Source: Mytilus californianus
Lineage: Eukaryota; Mollusca; Bivalvia; Mytilida; Mytilidae
Length of the DNA stretch: 64,000 nucleotides
NCBI RefSeq assembly: GCF_021869535.1
Contig: NW_026262648.1
Span: 620,001-684,000 of the forward strand
Direction of reading: 5' to 3'
This document shows positions 27,060 through 38,510 of this stretch, piece after piece. The translations under genes were made by a program, and so were the position numbers. Within the stretch, counting starts at the first letter, position 1; every line of letters begins with the position of its first letter. The notes under the pieces were generated by a model that saw only the letters and a program-made list of their open reading frames with translations, did not search any database and was not told the DNA's origin.

Positions 27060-27500
27060 TGTTATTATACCCCCAAGGTAAGGGAAAAGTGGCATTAACT
27101 TTTTACACTTGTCTGTCTGTACGCCCGTCCGTCCGTCCTAAAATTGGTTTCCGCCCTCTTACTTTAGTTCGCATCAATCAAATGTTATAAAACTTATAAA
27201 AAATGCTTATTACCACCAAACACAGATCAATTTTGAAATTGGGTGGCGTCACTTTTACCCTTCTCAAATTGTGTCTTTTTATCAATGAAACAATCACTGT
27301 ATTTGCCGTTTTCGGACTGTAATTCAGTTTCCTTTGACCTTATGTTATGAAACTTACACACAATGCTTATCATCACCAAAGACAGACCAAGTTCAAATTT
27401 TGGTGGTGTCACTTTCGCCTTTCTTGAGTTAGGCTCCTTATAAATGAAAAATTGCCAATTCAAACAGGGGCACCTGTGTCCCATGGACACATTCTTCTTT
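27060..27500. repeat. Two-unit dispersed repeat ending CCCATGGACACATTCTTC
   Basis: Two related blocks of about 170 bases follow one another. Each has TGTTAT(A/G)AAACTTA, then AATGCTTAT-(T/C)A-CCA(A/C)CAAA, then a GGTGG(C/T)GTCACTTT phrase (27182-27265 and 27342-27420). The preceding GTCTGTCTGTACGCCCGTCCGTCC run and the terminal CCCATGGACACATTCTTC match my memory of a common bivalve repeat. An 87-codon minus-strand open frame crosses it and is not a gene. Confidence 0.55.
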
Positions 27501-27595
27501 TATTCCTATAGAATAGAACTACCCTTCTTGAAATATTGAACATTATGCATTTTCATTGTAAAATTTAACAAAATACACAGCAAAAAGTACAACGC

Positions 27596-27795
27596 ATGTT
27601 TTACGTACGTTTTAAATAACGTCTGAAATACGTACGTTTTACATATGGAATACGCATGTTTTAGCCAACATGCGTTTAACGCCTGTACCAAAACGGGTGT
27701 TTAGAAACGGGCGTAATACATCACGTACGTAAAACGTTTTTTTTAAAAACGCATGTAAAACTTATGTTTTACATGTGTTTTACGTGCGTTTTCAT
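27596..27795. repeat. Cluster of ACGTACGTTTTA / TAAAACGCATG palindromic phrases
   Basis: In about 200 bases there are roughly ten variants of a short phrase combining a CG-containing palindrome (ACGTACGT, GCATGC-like, ACATGT) with TTTTA or TAAAA. Examples are TTTTACGTACGTTTTA, AATACGTACGTTTTACATA and CACGTACGTAAAACG. The phrases point in both directions, so neighbouring copies form imperfect hairpins. No coding sense. Confidence 0.6.
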
Positions 27796-28835
27796 TATAT
27801 ATTTTTAAGTATGCAGCCTTTTTTTCTCAAATTAAAACTCATTTAACATCAATTAAACATTTAACTTCAAGAGAATTTGACGTCAAATTGGTCAGGTTAT
27901 TTTTTTCACAATTTATTTTCCATTGCTTTTCATTTTTTTAGAGCGCATATTTATAAATAGTGTATAAGCTGATAAAAAAATAACAACAGCATACTGCAAA
28001 CATGAATATTTGCATAATGGTTAAAATTATCTGTTCATGCTAAGCCTTTTAGTACAACATCCTCCTTTAAAAAGCTATTGTATGTATTATTTAAACTTAA
28101 AATTTACACATTAAATGTACATTCATGTGAATCTAGAATTTTAAAAATGCATGTGCAAATTTTCAGGTGAAGTTATCCTATTGGCAATCATACCACATCT
28201 CCTTATTTTCAAATGAATCAAAGAAATCAATGTGAAAAAGTAAAACATTCATTTTAAATGAGAAATTTCACACAAATTTTAAACATAATTACCAATTTGT
28301 ATTCCACAAAAAAATGTACCTTTTCAAACTGTCCTTGTTTCTCAAGATTAATTTTATTTTACTTAAACGGTATAGTTACATCTCTAGACATACATGTACA
28401 TGTATAATGTACAACTGTATTACAATGTATGTCTGTGATACTAGTATATAAATATTCTTATTAGATCTTTTTGTTTGGTATGAATCATTTCCACTTAAGG
28501 TTAGATGTAACTGCTGAGTCAATGGGAGTTAGTTTAAAATAATATTTTCTATAACTGAGAACACTTAAAATATATGTACTACCATGACTACAACAGACTG
28601 TCTGTCACATATAACTTGTATAATACAATATATATATCTTTATGTCTCTGATAAGTCAGGTACTATACAACACCCCCTTAGCCTTTATACTAAATCCTAA
28701 CCTTATGATTAAGCAACTGGCTTAATTACCATTTTAACAATATATTTATACACTCAGAACAAAAGAAGTTTCACTGTTTGATGTAGGAAGCATAACAGAG
28801 AGCATCCCAACTTGGATCTTGTTTTCTTTCAAAGG

Positions 28836-29780
28836 TGTCGTAATTTCTGCTTCTTGCTATGTTTTTGTATAGTTTTAAAGCCAGCAAATACGAATAAACT
28901 CACAAAACTTGTGACTAAACTAAGGGATAAATAAATACGGCCGTCAAATCTGTTGTCTGTTCTCTATCATCATTGGTAGCGTGAATAAATAATCAATAGT
29001 AGAAAATGATACTTTTAATAAACTTCTAGAACAGCCGATATATTTCCATACATGTACAATATTCGAGCAACAATTATATAGTTTACATACGGGGCGGAGC
29101 TACTAAAATAACATTCTTTCTCTTGTATTTTTGTACGGACCAAACGGGATTATCTTAATAAATTCTACAATGACAACGTAAATAAATGCAAGGCATACAG
29201 CTATCTGCGCTGCTTCTTACCTCTAAACTACGACCCTTACTTGTAATATAAACTGCGAGGCATACAGCTAAATGCGCTGCTTCTCACCTCTAGGAACCCC
29301 CGGGCTGAGCCTTGCTGTAAGCCAAATGTAAACACAGCAAAGACTGACGAACGTGACGTTGCACTGGTATTTATTTGAAATTCCCGGAAGTAAATATTCT
29401 AAGCAAGAAGAAAAACATAACGTCAAACGCTGACATAAAATATACAAGTCCTCGACTCAAAATGCTTATAATAATACACTTTTGTTACTAAAACAATCAA
29501 GACATATTATTTCTTCCAGTTGAGAGCTCACAAATGAACACTTTTGGGTTCACGATTACAATATTAACCCAACGGTAACGTTCTGAATAATACATGACAA
29601 ATTTGCGCCATATATGACGTAATCGATACATCTAATAACATAAAGTAAAACGTACGTTAATTACTCATTCAATATACTAGAAATACTAGAAATAACTTCT
29701 GACAACTCATATAAACTCTCTTAATACAATAAGAACAACATTTCTTTACTTGGAAATAACCAATACACACATTTACAACA
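28836..29780 (-). repeat. Long terminal repeat (3' LTR in element orientation)
   Basis: 945 bases, matching 31868-32812 at a constant offset of 3032. While reading I found two differences: G at 29081 against A at 32113, and T at 29697 against G at 32729. It contains CG-richer patches around 29090-29340, including the repeated phrase GGCATACAGCTA(T/A)(C/A)TGCGCTGCTTCT at about 29191 and 29259. Confidence 0.9.
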
Positions 29781-29815
29781 ATGCCCCTCCCCCAGAATAC
29801 ATTTCGTCCTCGAAA
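29765..29815 (-). promoter_or_regulatory. Polypurine tract upstream of the 3' LTR
   Basis: On the minus strand the sequence TCTGGGGGAGGGGCAT sits directly against the start of the 3' LTR (TGTTGTAAATG). Its position and purine content are those of a plus-strand primer for reverse transcription. Confidence 0.7.
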
Positions 29816-30915
29816 TATGGTCTTGTCAATTCTGACAATACATTTCAAAAATTCTTTTCACAATATTACTATGTACGTAATACTCTATCATACAAATAAA
29901 AAATCTCTAATTTGCCAAAAACAAGCAAATATTACAGCTATCTTAAAACTTAAACTTAAACATACATCAACAAACTACTGCGCCTGTTTATGTCATAAAA
30001 ACTAATGTCTGTGTTAACAAACTAATGCGCCTGTTAATACTTAAAAGGCAAAATATACATTTTTCTTCATTGTGTCATTATCGAAAATATAAAATAAAAG
30101 TCTATTTTTGCATCCAGTTACAGCACTAATACCGTATACTCCATTTAAAGTTCAATCCAAGATTCTCCATTCTATCAGACGCTGGAATTATAAACATCAT
30201 GAAGCTCAACTTCTTCTAAACACCAGGCTAACCATAAGCCAACAAATGTCCTATCAAGTTCTATACCACAAGGGTACCCCGCGTATAAATTTATACACAA
30301 TCTTCGATACTGATGTACCATACAAACAAAAGTATAAAAATAGGTACAAAAGTACAACTAATAAAAAATAGTCATCAGTATTCCCCGAGAAATATCTAAA
30401 ATGGTGTAGACTATAGCTCAGCATACCCATGGTGTAACCAAAATGTATATTGCAATCTAGACTAATCATTAGCCTTAACTTAATCTCCGCCAAAACAAAA
30501 ATGGCTCCTTATAAGTATCCCAACTGCCAATATACACCCACCGAAAGCAGCTTCCCACCAAAATAGTATTAAACAATCTTTACTGCATTAAGGACAACAA
30601 CGCCAATAGGACCATCAAATTCCAGCTTCTAATAAAAAAACATCACCTGTTTTCTAAAATCTTAAAAACAATTTCAATACCACACTATATTTCTTAAAGT
30701 GCAAAAATCTATACATATTTGTGCTTAGTGTACTGTATACTCAGTGGATAAACAAATATTACAAGTCTTCTCAATAAACCATTAAAATCACTTTTTACAT
30801 TTTATCAATAACAAAAAAATCACACATGTTTCATATCTACATTATAAAAAAATCCGAATCCACACAAAAATATTCTGATATTTGGCCAGTAGGCTTATCT
30901 GCTATATAGGCCCAA
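29816..30915 (-). other. LTR element interior without recognisable pol
   Basis: This is where pol would be expected downstream of gag in the minus orientation. Frames of 60-87 codons exist on both strands, but none shows RT (YxDD), RNase H or integrase motifs. The interior is only about 2.1 kb in total, too short for a complete gag-pol. Confidence 0.6.
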
Positions 30916-31218
30916 CTATTTCTGATAATCCTGACTTGTAAATCCAAACTGCGGCTTCCCTTCGAAAGAATTCATATTTTCTGGTTTCCCACTTTTGCCT
31001 CTTGAGAAAGGACAATCTCTGCTGTAATGTCCCTCTTGGTGGCATGAGTAACATGTATTTACTCTGTTACTGTTGTTGGCATTAAATTGGTCTTTCTTCC
31101 TAACATTATGTCTATCAAATTTAATACCTGATTCTATATTTTCCTTCTGTGTAATAATTATATTCCTTCCCCCCTTTCCAAAATTAGGAGCTGGGATTTT
31201 TCTATTTCTAAGATCCAT
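30916..31218 (-). CDS. gag: Gag nucleocapsid fragment with CCHC zinc knuckle
   Basis: A 100-codon minus-strand frame starting MDLRNRKIPAPNFGKGGRN. Residues about 56-69 read CYSCHQEGHYSRDC, a perfect C-x2-C-x4-H-x4-C retroviral-type zinc knuckle, which in Gag binds the element RNA. The surrounding chain is rich in Asn, Lys, Arg and Gly, as nucleocapsid domains usually are. It is far shorter than a complete Gag, with no matrix or capsid part. It is either a remnant or a minimal RNA-binding protein kept by a non-autonomous element. It lies between the minisatellite (upstream in its own orientation) and the empty pol region. Confidence 0.75.
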   Translation of the reverse strand: MDLRNRKIPAPNFGKGGRNIIITQKENIESGIKFDRHNVRKKDQFNANNSNRVNTCYSCHQEGHYSRDCPFSRGKSGKPENMNSFEGKPQFGFTSQDYQK

Positions 31219-31279
31219 GGTACCCTCCTAGTTATTTCCCCAAAATATGGCAATGGAAATACTTATTCCCTTATTTAAA

Positions 31280-31720
31280 GATAGTAGAAGCTAAATGCAC
31301 CTCTATTTCTCTATTAAATAATTGCTAGGAAGCTAAATGCACCTCCTTTTATATTTTTTTTCCTTTGTAGGAAGCTAAATGCACCTCCTTTATAAATATT
31401 TTCTTTTTTCTTTCTAGGAAGCTAAATGCACCTCCTTTATAAATATTTTCTTTTTTTCTCTAGGAAGCTTAATGCACCTCCTTTATAAATATTTTTTTTT
31501 TTTTTTTTAGGAAGCTAAATGCACCTCCTTTACAAATAAATATTTTCTTTTTTCCTTCTAGGAAGCTAAATGCACCTCCTTTATAAATATTTTTTTTCTC
31601 TAGGAAGCTAAATGCACCTCCTTTATAAATAAATATTTTCTTTTTTATTTCTAGTAAGCTAAATGCACCTCCTTCATAAATATTTTCTTAATTTTAGAAG
31701 CTAAATGCACTCCTATATTT
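31280..31720 (-). repeat. Minisatellite, about ten copies of GAAGCTAAATGCACCTCC
   Basis: The core GAAGCTAAATGCACCTCC, with small changes, recurs about every 40-55 bases, separated by a TTTATAAATATTTTCTTTTTT-like spacer of variable length. One copy has GAAGCTTAATGC and the last has CACTCC. It lies inside the LTR element between the 5' LTR and the Gag frame, in the untranslated leader. Confidence 0.9.
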
Positions 31721-31867
31721 TCCAAAATATTCAATTTATTACAGTATAATGTATAAGTGCACTCCATACACAATATTTGTCACTTAGTGTGTTCCATACA
31801 CATTAGTATTTCTAAAAATATACGTGCCTTATTTATTGAAACGTGAGAACTAAACCGCTGCCACCAT

Positions 31868-32812
31868 TGTCGTAATTTCTGCTTCTTGCTATGTTTTTGT
31901 ATAGTTTTAAAGCCAGCAAATACGAATAAACTCACAAAACTTGTGACTAAACTAAGGGATAAATAAATACGGCCGTCAAATCTGTTGTCTGTTCTCTATC
32001 ATCATTGGTAGCGTGAATAAATAATCAATAGTAGAAAATGATACTTTTAATAAACTTCTAGAACAGCCGATATATTTCCATACATGTACAATATTCGAGC
32101 AACAATTATATAATTTACATACGGGGCGGAGCTACTAAAATAACATTCTTTCTCTTGTATTTTTGTACGGACCAAACGGGATTATCTTAATAAATTCTAC
32201 AATGACAACGTAAATAAATGCAAGGCATACAGCTATCTGCGCTGCTTCTTACCTCTAAACTACGACCCTTACTTGTAATATAAACTGCGAGGCATACAGC
32301 TAAATGCGCTGCTTCTCACCTCTAGGAACCCCCGGGCTGAGCCTTGCTGTAAGCCAAATGTAAACACAGCAAAGACTGACGAACGTGACGTTGCACTGGT
32401 ATTTATTTGAAATTCCCGGAAGTAAATATTCTAAGCAAGAAGAAAAACATAACGTCAAACGCTGACATAAAATATACAAGTCCTCGACTCAAAATGCTTA
32501 TAATAATACACTTTTGTTACTAAAACAATCAAGACATATTATTTCTTCCAGTTGAGAGCTCACAAATGAACACTTTTGGGTTCACGATTACAATATTAAC
32601 CCAACGGTAACGTTCTGAATAATACATGACAAATTTGCGCCATATATGACGTAATCGATACATCTAATAACATAAAGTAAAACGTACGTTAATTACTCAT
32701 TCAATATACTAGAAATACTAGAAATAACGTCTGACAACTCATATAAACTCTCTTAATACAATAAGAACAACATTTCTTTACTTGGAAATAACCAATACAC
32801 ACATTTACAACA
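31868..32812 (-). repeat. Long terminal repeat (5' LTR in element orientation)
   Basis: 945 bases, nearly identical to the other LTR. The minus-strand start TGTTGTAAATG and end ATTACGACA match the partner. AAAGG follows at 32813-32817. Confidence 0.9.
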
Positions 32813-33099
32813 AAAGGGATAAATTGGTACAGGGGAGCGAAACATAGCCTCTACCTATAAGTTTTTACATGCAAAGAAAAGTAAAAGACGAACGCAATAT
32901 TCTCTTTGACAGTAAATATTAATTTGAAAAAGAACAAGTTACCAAAAATCAAAGGACATTCAGAAATTATCAGCAAATTAAATGCATCAGATATTTATAA
33001 GTTATTATGAAATGTTGAAATCTACGCTAAAGGTTTTATTCCAAAATATGCGTTTGCGAATATATCTTTGTTGTTCAGTAAGCACCTCCCCTTAATCCG

Positions 33100-33790
33100 T
33101 CTTTGGTTTTTATACGCCCGTTTACGGGACGTATTATGGTATACTGTTGACCGTTTGTCCGCCCGTCTGTCCGTCTGTGGTCCGTCCATCGTCAACATGT
33201 CGGACATTAACTCAAAAAAGCTTTAACCAATATGCATGAAACTTTGGTGAATTGTTTATATCTATTGACGTGAGCTCCCTTTCGTTTTTTTTTATAATAT
33301 TCAGATTTTCCATTTCCGAGTTTTGGGGTTTTATTTATTAAAAAGGGGGGATTTTCCAGTTTTCCGACAATAACTCAAGAATGCTGTCACCAACTTGAAA
33401 GAAATTTTGATGAATTGTTTATATCTGTTGACATGAGCTCCCTTTTGGATTTTTATAATATTTAGATTTAACATTTCCGAGTTGTAGGGTTTTATTAATA
33501 AAAAAAAAGGGGGATTTTCCGGTTTTCGGACAATAACTAAAAAATGCTTTCAGCAGTTCTCATGAAACTTTGGTGAATTGTTTATATCTGTTGATGTAAG
33601 CTCCCTTTAGAATTTTAGAAATTTTACATTTGACATTTCTGAGTTATAGGGTTTTATTCATTAAAAGGGGTGATTTTCCAGTTTTTGGACAATTTCTCAA
33701 AATTGTTTCAGCAGGTCTCATGAAACTTTGGTGATTTATTTATAGCTATTAATGTAATCACCCTATTGATTTTCATAAATTTCAAATATG
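33100..33790. repeat. Tandem array, about 163 bp unit, four copies
   Basis: The phrase GGTGAATTGTTTATATCTGT (with changes) lies at about 33246, 33409, 33572 and 33730, giving spacings of 163, 163 and 158. Each unit also has GAGCTCCCTTT-like, TTTCCGAGTT-like and TTTTATTNATTAAAA phrases and a GGGGATTTTCC block. The array is headed by TATACGCCCGTTTACGGGAC and a GTCCGTCTGTGGTCCGTCC run. Confidence 0.85.
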
Positions 33791-34774
33791 ACATTGAGAA
33801 GAAATTGAACTTTATTTGTTTATAGTCTGACAACAGATTTACTAAGTATTGCACAACAGCACAGTGTATTACACAACAGCAAGACATCTTTAATTGAATA
33901 TAAACTCAATTCATATAACCAGTTCCAAGTTCTTTGACTACATTAATTCAGAAACCTATAATATGTCAAATATTTAATTACAATCCAAATTCAGACCTGT
34001 ATCAAGCTTGAATATTGTGTCCATTTTTGCCCCAACTGTTCAGGGTTGGACCTCTGCGGGAGTATCTAGCTGCGCTCAGCGAGTCAGTTTATTCAAATCT
34101 ATTCTCATTTTACCAGAAGGGATCAGAAGGACACTTGGATGTGTTATTTGCATGGTCATATATTAATCTATTCTATTTATAATCACAGTTAGTAAATATA
34201 TTTCTGGGGGATGGGGGGAATTATTCGTTGTTTACGTTGACTGGTCTTCTGAACGGTCTAATATTTGCAGTAATTTCTGTTCAGTGTCTATATATGTATA
34301 AATTACTGGATGATCATGAAAGTGAACTTGACTGAAATGCAAAACAATGTTTCATGTGACCTCGAGCCCTCTTAATTATGAACGATTAAGCAGGGGCGGA
34401 TTCAGCCAATTTTTTTCAGGCCCAGTCATGGATAAAAAGGGGGTGGGTTCTTTAACAATATGTCCCCATTCAAATTCATTGATCGTCAAAAAAGGGGGGT
34501 TCCAACCCCCTTCCTCCTGGATCCGCCCGGGCCACTATTTAAATGCAAATACTTTGATAAGTTCTGCACATTTGCCAATTGTCTTTCTGAAACTGAAACA
34601 ATTGTAATACTAAAGTTTCATGTTTTATTAGAAATATGAATAAAAGGAGATATGTGGTTAATACGTAAATGAGACTGCAACCCCCCAAAAAATACTTGAA
34701 TTGCTATTCTTTATTTTAATCTTTATTCATTTTGTCTCAATTAAAAACGAATGAGTGTGTAATTTTGTAAATAG
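33791..34774. other. Spacer with a GGATCC repeat scrap, no gene
   Basis: At about 34390-34530 the sequence is a short dispersed repeat (GGGGCGGATTCAGCC ... GGATCCGCCC). Otherwise no coding evidence. Confidence 0.5.
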
Positions 34775-35060
34775 ATATAAGAAGATGTGGTATGAGTGCC
34801 AATGAGACAACTCTCCATCCAAGTCAAAATTTATAAAAGTAAACCATTATAGGTCAAAGTACGGTCTTCAACACGGAGCCTTGGCTCACACCGAACAGTA
34901 AGCTATAAAGGGCCCCAAAAATGACTATTGTAAAACCATTCAAACGGGAAAACCAACAATCTAATCTATAAAAAAAACATGAAACGAGAAACACTTATGA
35001 ACCACATCAACAAACGACAACTACTGAACATCAGATTCCCGACTTAGGACAGGTGCAAAC
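34775..35060 (-). repeat. Dispersed repeat, reverse copy related to family A
   Basis: It starts with AAGAAGATGTGGTATGAGTG and CCAATGAGACAACTCTCCAT, the complement of the family A tail. It continues with TCAACACGGAGCCTTGGCTC, a stretch of ACCATTCAAACGGGAAAACC and GAACCACATCAACAAACGAC, and ends at GATTCCCGACTTAGGACAGG. Confidence 0.65.
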
Positions 35061-38000
35061 AAATAGTTCTGAATACGGTGGCGTTGAGGCCATACGCCTC
35101 CTTTGATTGGAAACTTATGAAAATCATTTTTAGCATAAAATCTGCCAAAATTTTGGTCTTCTACAATGTAACCCCTTCCAAAAAACTGGGACGCTTCTGT
35201 CCCTGTCATACACATGTTAATATTGATCGTAGACTTAGACTTACTCTGTGGAAAAAGGTGAAAGGTCTCAGTGTAGCCAGAAATCTCCCAAAGTGGTATT
35301 TTTGGTCTTATAACATTAGGCTATGGCTTTGATAGTCAAACATCAATCTAAATCTCAACTTTATAATCTTTTGGTTTTAGGGGGTCGTTGTTATAAACCC
35401 CATGTACCCCAAATGGTGAGCGGCATTCGGGAGCATACACAAAGGGTGAGCGGCATTCAGGAGCATACACCACTCTTTTTATTCAAGCTTATAAGATTTT
35501 TATTTTTATTTTCATTAGGAGACGTGTGATCGCCAGGCCATTTGAAACGCCAGTAGAAAAGGAGAATTTTTTTTAGGATTGATAATTTATTTTTCATTTG
35601 TTGCTACACATGCGTGTTCCAGCACCCCTTATTTTCAACTCCTTTTCCCTTATTCTAGATAATATGCTTCTTGGTCTTATAATTTGACAATATGGAAGTT
35701 TTGCTGCAAAAAAAAAAAAATGCAGTAAGAAATTTTTCATCCTAGCCCCGCCCCCTAAAAATCTAATGGTAGCTCCCTAAGTATCAAGATGCTTTTGACA
35801 AGTATTATGGTATTAAGAGCATAGGGATTGTTTAAAATCATAACGATGGAAAAACTATAACGAACGCCAATCATACTGTTTTGCTAAGCATGGGTCTTCA
35901 TTTCAGAATCTGGAATTGTGAGGGCTTATTGAAAGTTATGTGTCTTGGGTGTGTATGGATTTAAAATTATATAAAGTCAATAAGAATGCATCTACAAAAT
36001 AAACACGGTAGGGTGTGCCATGTTTGCCTAAAAATATACCAATTTTAATATAACATTCACTGACTTTCAGTACCTATAGTTATATAAATATTTAAGAAAG
36101 ACTGACCTGTACCAGAGACATAAATATTTTTAATTAATCTGCACAGACTTTAGAACAGGTAAATTTCGCGCGAACGTCGATTTTTTTTCGCGCAAACGTA
36201 ACGCGTCGGTGTATATATGTCTCTGCTTATATACTTATATACAATATTTAAAATATGTTTATAAGTTTATATAACTGCATTTAATCTGTATTATCATTCA
36301 TAATTCATAAATATGCAGCTACCTGGAGTTTATTTGGGATCTTATTTGACCTGGGAAGACGGACATTTGAATTAAAACATTGGAAATGGAATAAGCAGAG
36401 GCGGATTATTTTCTGAGAAGAAAGTCGCCTTTCAGCTTCAAAAATGGGGGACGACTTGTCAAACAGTCAACGCAGCAAGAGGCAGATAACTTATTTTGGT
36501 AAACAAATGGGTAGATCACTCAGATCACTTAAACAAACACACTACATTTATTAAGTATGTTGAATGCAATGTTGAAACGTTGCCAATCAGCGTTTCCATA
36601 TATTTATATACAAACAAACAAACATTCATAATAGCAAGACCGTTGAAAACGATGTCAAGTCCGTTCGTCCTTGGCTTTTTGCATGACATTTTCGCCATGT
36701 GTTCTTTCGCCCTACTGTTTTTAAAATAGAAACAAATATATTTAAATGGCATAAAGGTTTTATAAACTGAATCAGATATTATATGAAAAATAGTAGGGAG
36801 CAACCATTTAACTTAAAACATGTCAAAGGAGGGTAATGGTTTTTGTCCAAGTCAGCAATTACTTATATGGAAAAGCCCACAGCCGCATATGGCAAAATTT
36901 GGGGTAATTTGCTAATTTGCATAGCGGCCATTTTTCCTTATCATGACGGCAGCCATTACAATAGGATTATATAAGCCCTTTTAATAAAAATGCCAATATG
37001 CAAATACCTATGTCGAATGAACAATTTGTTCGCATATAGGTGAATTGTACATGTTTTTAGGCTTCTGTCCGTGTACAAATGGACATTGTCTATTCGAAAT
37101 CTTTCGGCCTTTTTAGTTTAAAAATCGGAAGCGTAACCATTGTGTAATTGCTATATAAGATCAAATAAAATGACGTAAAATCGTAAAATGGCAAGATTCA
37201 AAACAGAAATACACATGCAAGAAGATATTGTTCATGATTTGTTCGCATATAGGGAAACACCTTGTAGGTTGAATGTTAAAGTTAAATAACTTTTAACTTA
37301 CCTGCTTTCTTAAGTTTTCGGCCAAATTCTTTTAAAAACATCATGATTTCAACCTTCCCATTTCGTAAAAAGTCAAATTTTAAGCATTTTCCCTTAGAAT
37401 TACACAGCATTTTTGTAAATATCCGCCAAAGGAAGTTTTTAAAGATACATTAGTTTTAGATACATGACGGAAAAGGACTGGATTATGCGCAAATCTATAA
37501 TATATTATATTTTCAATCTTAATCTAAGGGAAGTAATTTGATCAAAAGGGACAAAGTCACGTGGTGCAAATGATTTAAATAAAGTACCTTTGATTTTGCC
37601 ATATGGAAAGTCTTGTCGTAACTTGGTGTAATTAAACAATACATAAAGAATCTGCGCTCCTAGCAAAGGTGAAGGGTAATATTTTCTGGATTTCACAAAC
37701 CCCAACCAATATGGGAAAGTATACATTTTTTTGAAATCTAAATTATATGAAAAGGGTGGGGTTACAGAACCCCAGTGAGTACATGTAGATTCCCAGACTA
37801 AATTAGCCCTTCCCCCTCCCCAACCCCAAGAGAAATTGGCTTTGGCTTTATTCAAGATAAAATGCATGGCCATGAATTTGACAGATACAATAAGTTACAA
37901 TGTCAATGACACAGTTGTAGCACTAGCCATAGTTTATGGACACTAAAATGATTTACATGTTAAAAGTCTGTTTAACTGTTTACTAAAAATTATAATTCAA

Positions 38001-38194
38001 AAAAATAAAATTATTAAAATTGTCATGATATTTTGATAATATGAATAGACTAGATTACATGATGAGCGAAATTTATATCGACTAGATTTTCACTGTAGCC
38101 TAATACCTTAGGATGACCCACAAAAGTTATTGAAACTTATTTCCAGTGGGGTAAGGGAGGGATGGCCCCTTCAAACTAGTTTAAACCAGCCATC
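35061..38194. other. AT-rich spacer with repeat scraps
   Basis: A short direct repeat lies at 35410-35470 (GGTGAGCGGCATTC and GGAGCATACACAA-like, twice). A CG-bearing inverted patch lies at 36169-36206, where TTTCGCGCGAACGTCG faces TTTCGCGCAAACGT. Apart from the uncertain frame at 37505 no gene is supported. Confidence 0.5.
37505..37873 (-). CDS. Uncertain 122-codon open frame
   Basis: A minus-strand frame starts with ATG at 37873 and ends in TAA. It encodes a peptide rich in aromatic residues with phrases such as NLVWESTCTHWGSVTPPF and FPYWLGFVKSRKYYPS. I recognise no family. It has no paired splice sites, no signal peptide and no second exon. Its length is notable for AT-rich DNA, but dispersed repeats can carry long open frames by chance, and I suspect this is one. 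Listed so that it can be tested, not as an established gene. Confidence 0.2.
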   Translation of the reverse strand: MAMHFILNKAKANFSWGWGGGRANLVWESTCTHWGSVTPPFSYNLDFKKMYTFPYWLGFVKSRKYYPSPLLGAQILYVLFNYTKLRQDFPYGKIKGTLFKSFAPRDFVPFDQITSLRLRLKI

Positions 38195-38510
38195 AGGACC
38201 GTCAGGACTACCAGGAGCCTGTAATTAATTCAGTGGTCTGTGTTGTGCTGTATATATGATATCACATTTGTTTTTTGTTCATTACTTTGATTTGTACATA
38301 TTAATCTGGCTGTAGTTTAAACTGTTTTCTATCTTGAATTGTTATACACTTGTCATTTTGAGCCTTTTATAGCTGACTATGCAGTTTAGGTTTTACTCAT
38401 TATTGAAGGCTGTACATGTACAGTCGTTGACATATAGTTGTTAATTTCTGTGTCACTTGTGGAGAGTTGTGAATGTCTCATTGGCAATCATACCACATCT
38501 TATTTTTATA
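38195..38510 (+). repeat. Dispersed repeat family A, copy 5
   Basis: Middle phrases follow the family (CTTTTATAGCTGACTATGCA, CTCATTATTGAAGGC) and it ends TCTCATTGGCAATCATACCA followed by CATCTTA. Confidence 0.65.

Larger units (their letters stand above)
28836..32812 (-). mobile_element. LTR retrotransposon, minus-strand, non-autonomous
   Basis: Two 945-base direct repeats (28836-29780 and 31868-32812) enclose 2087 bases. Outside them the 5-base sequence AAAGG occurs on both sides (28831-28835 and 32813-32817), a proper target-site duplication. In minus orientation the LTR starts TGTTGTAAATG and ends ATTACGACA, i.e. TG...CA. The internal part starts ATGGTGGCAGCGG, so a primer-binding-like TGG lies one base after the 5' LTR. 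It ends with a purine tract, GGGGGAGGGG, just before the 3' LTR. Inside are a minisatellite and a Gag C-terminus with a zinc knuckle. No reverse transcriptase, RNase H, protease or integrase peptide was seen, so it would depend on enzymes from another element. The sequence ATTTCGAGGACGAAATG before the purine tract recalls Ty3/gypsy-type elements (inference). Confidence 0.9.
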
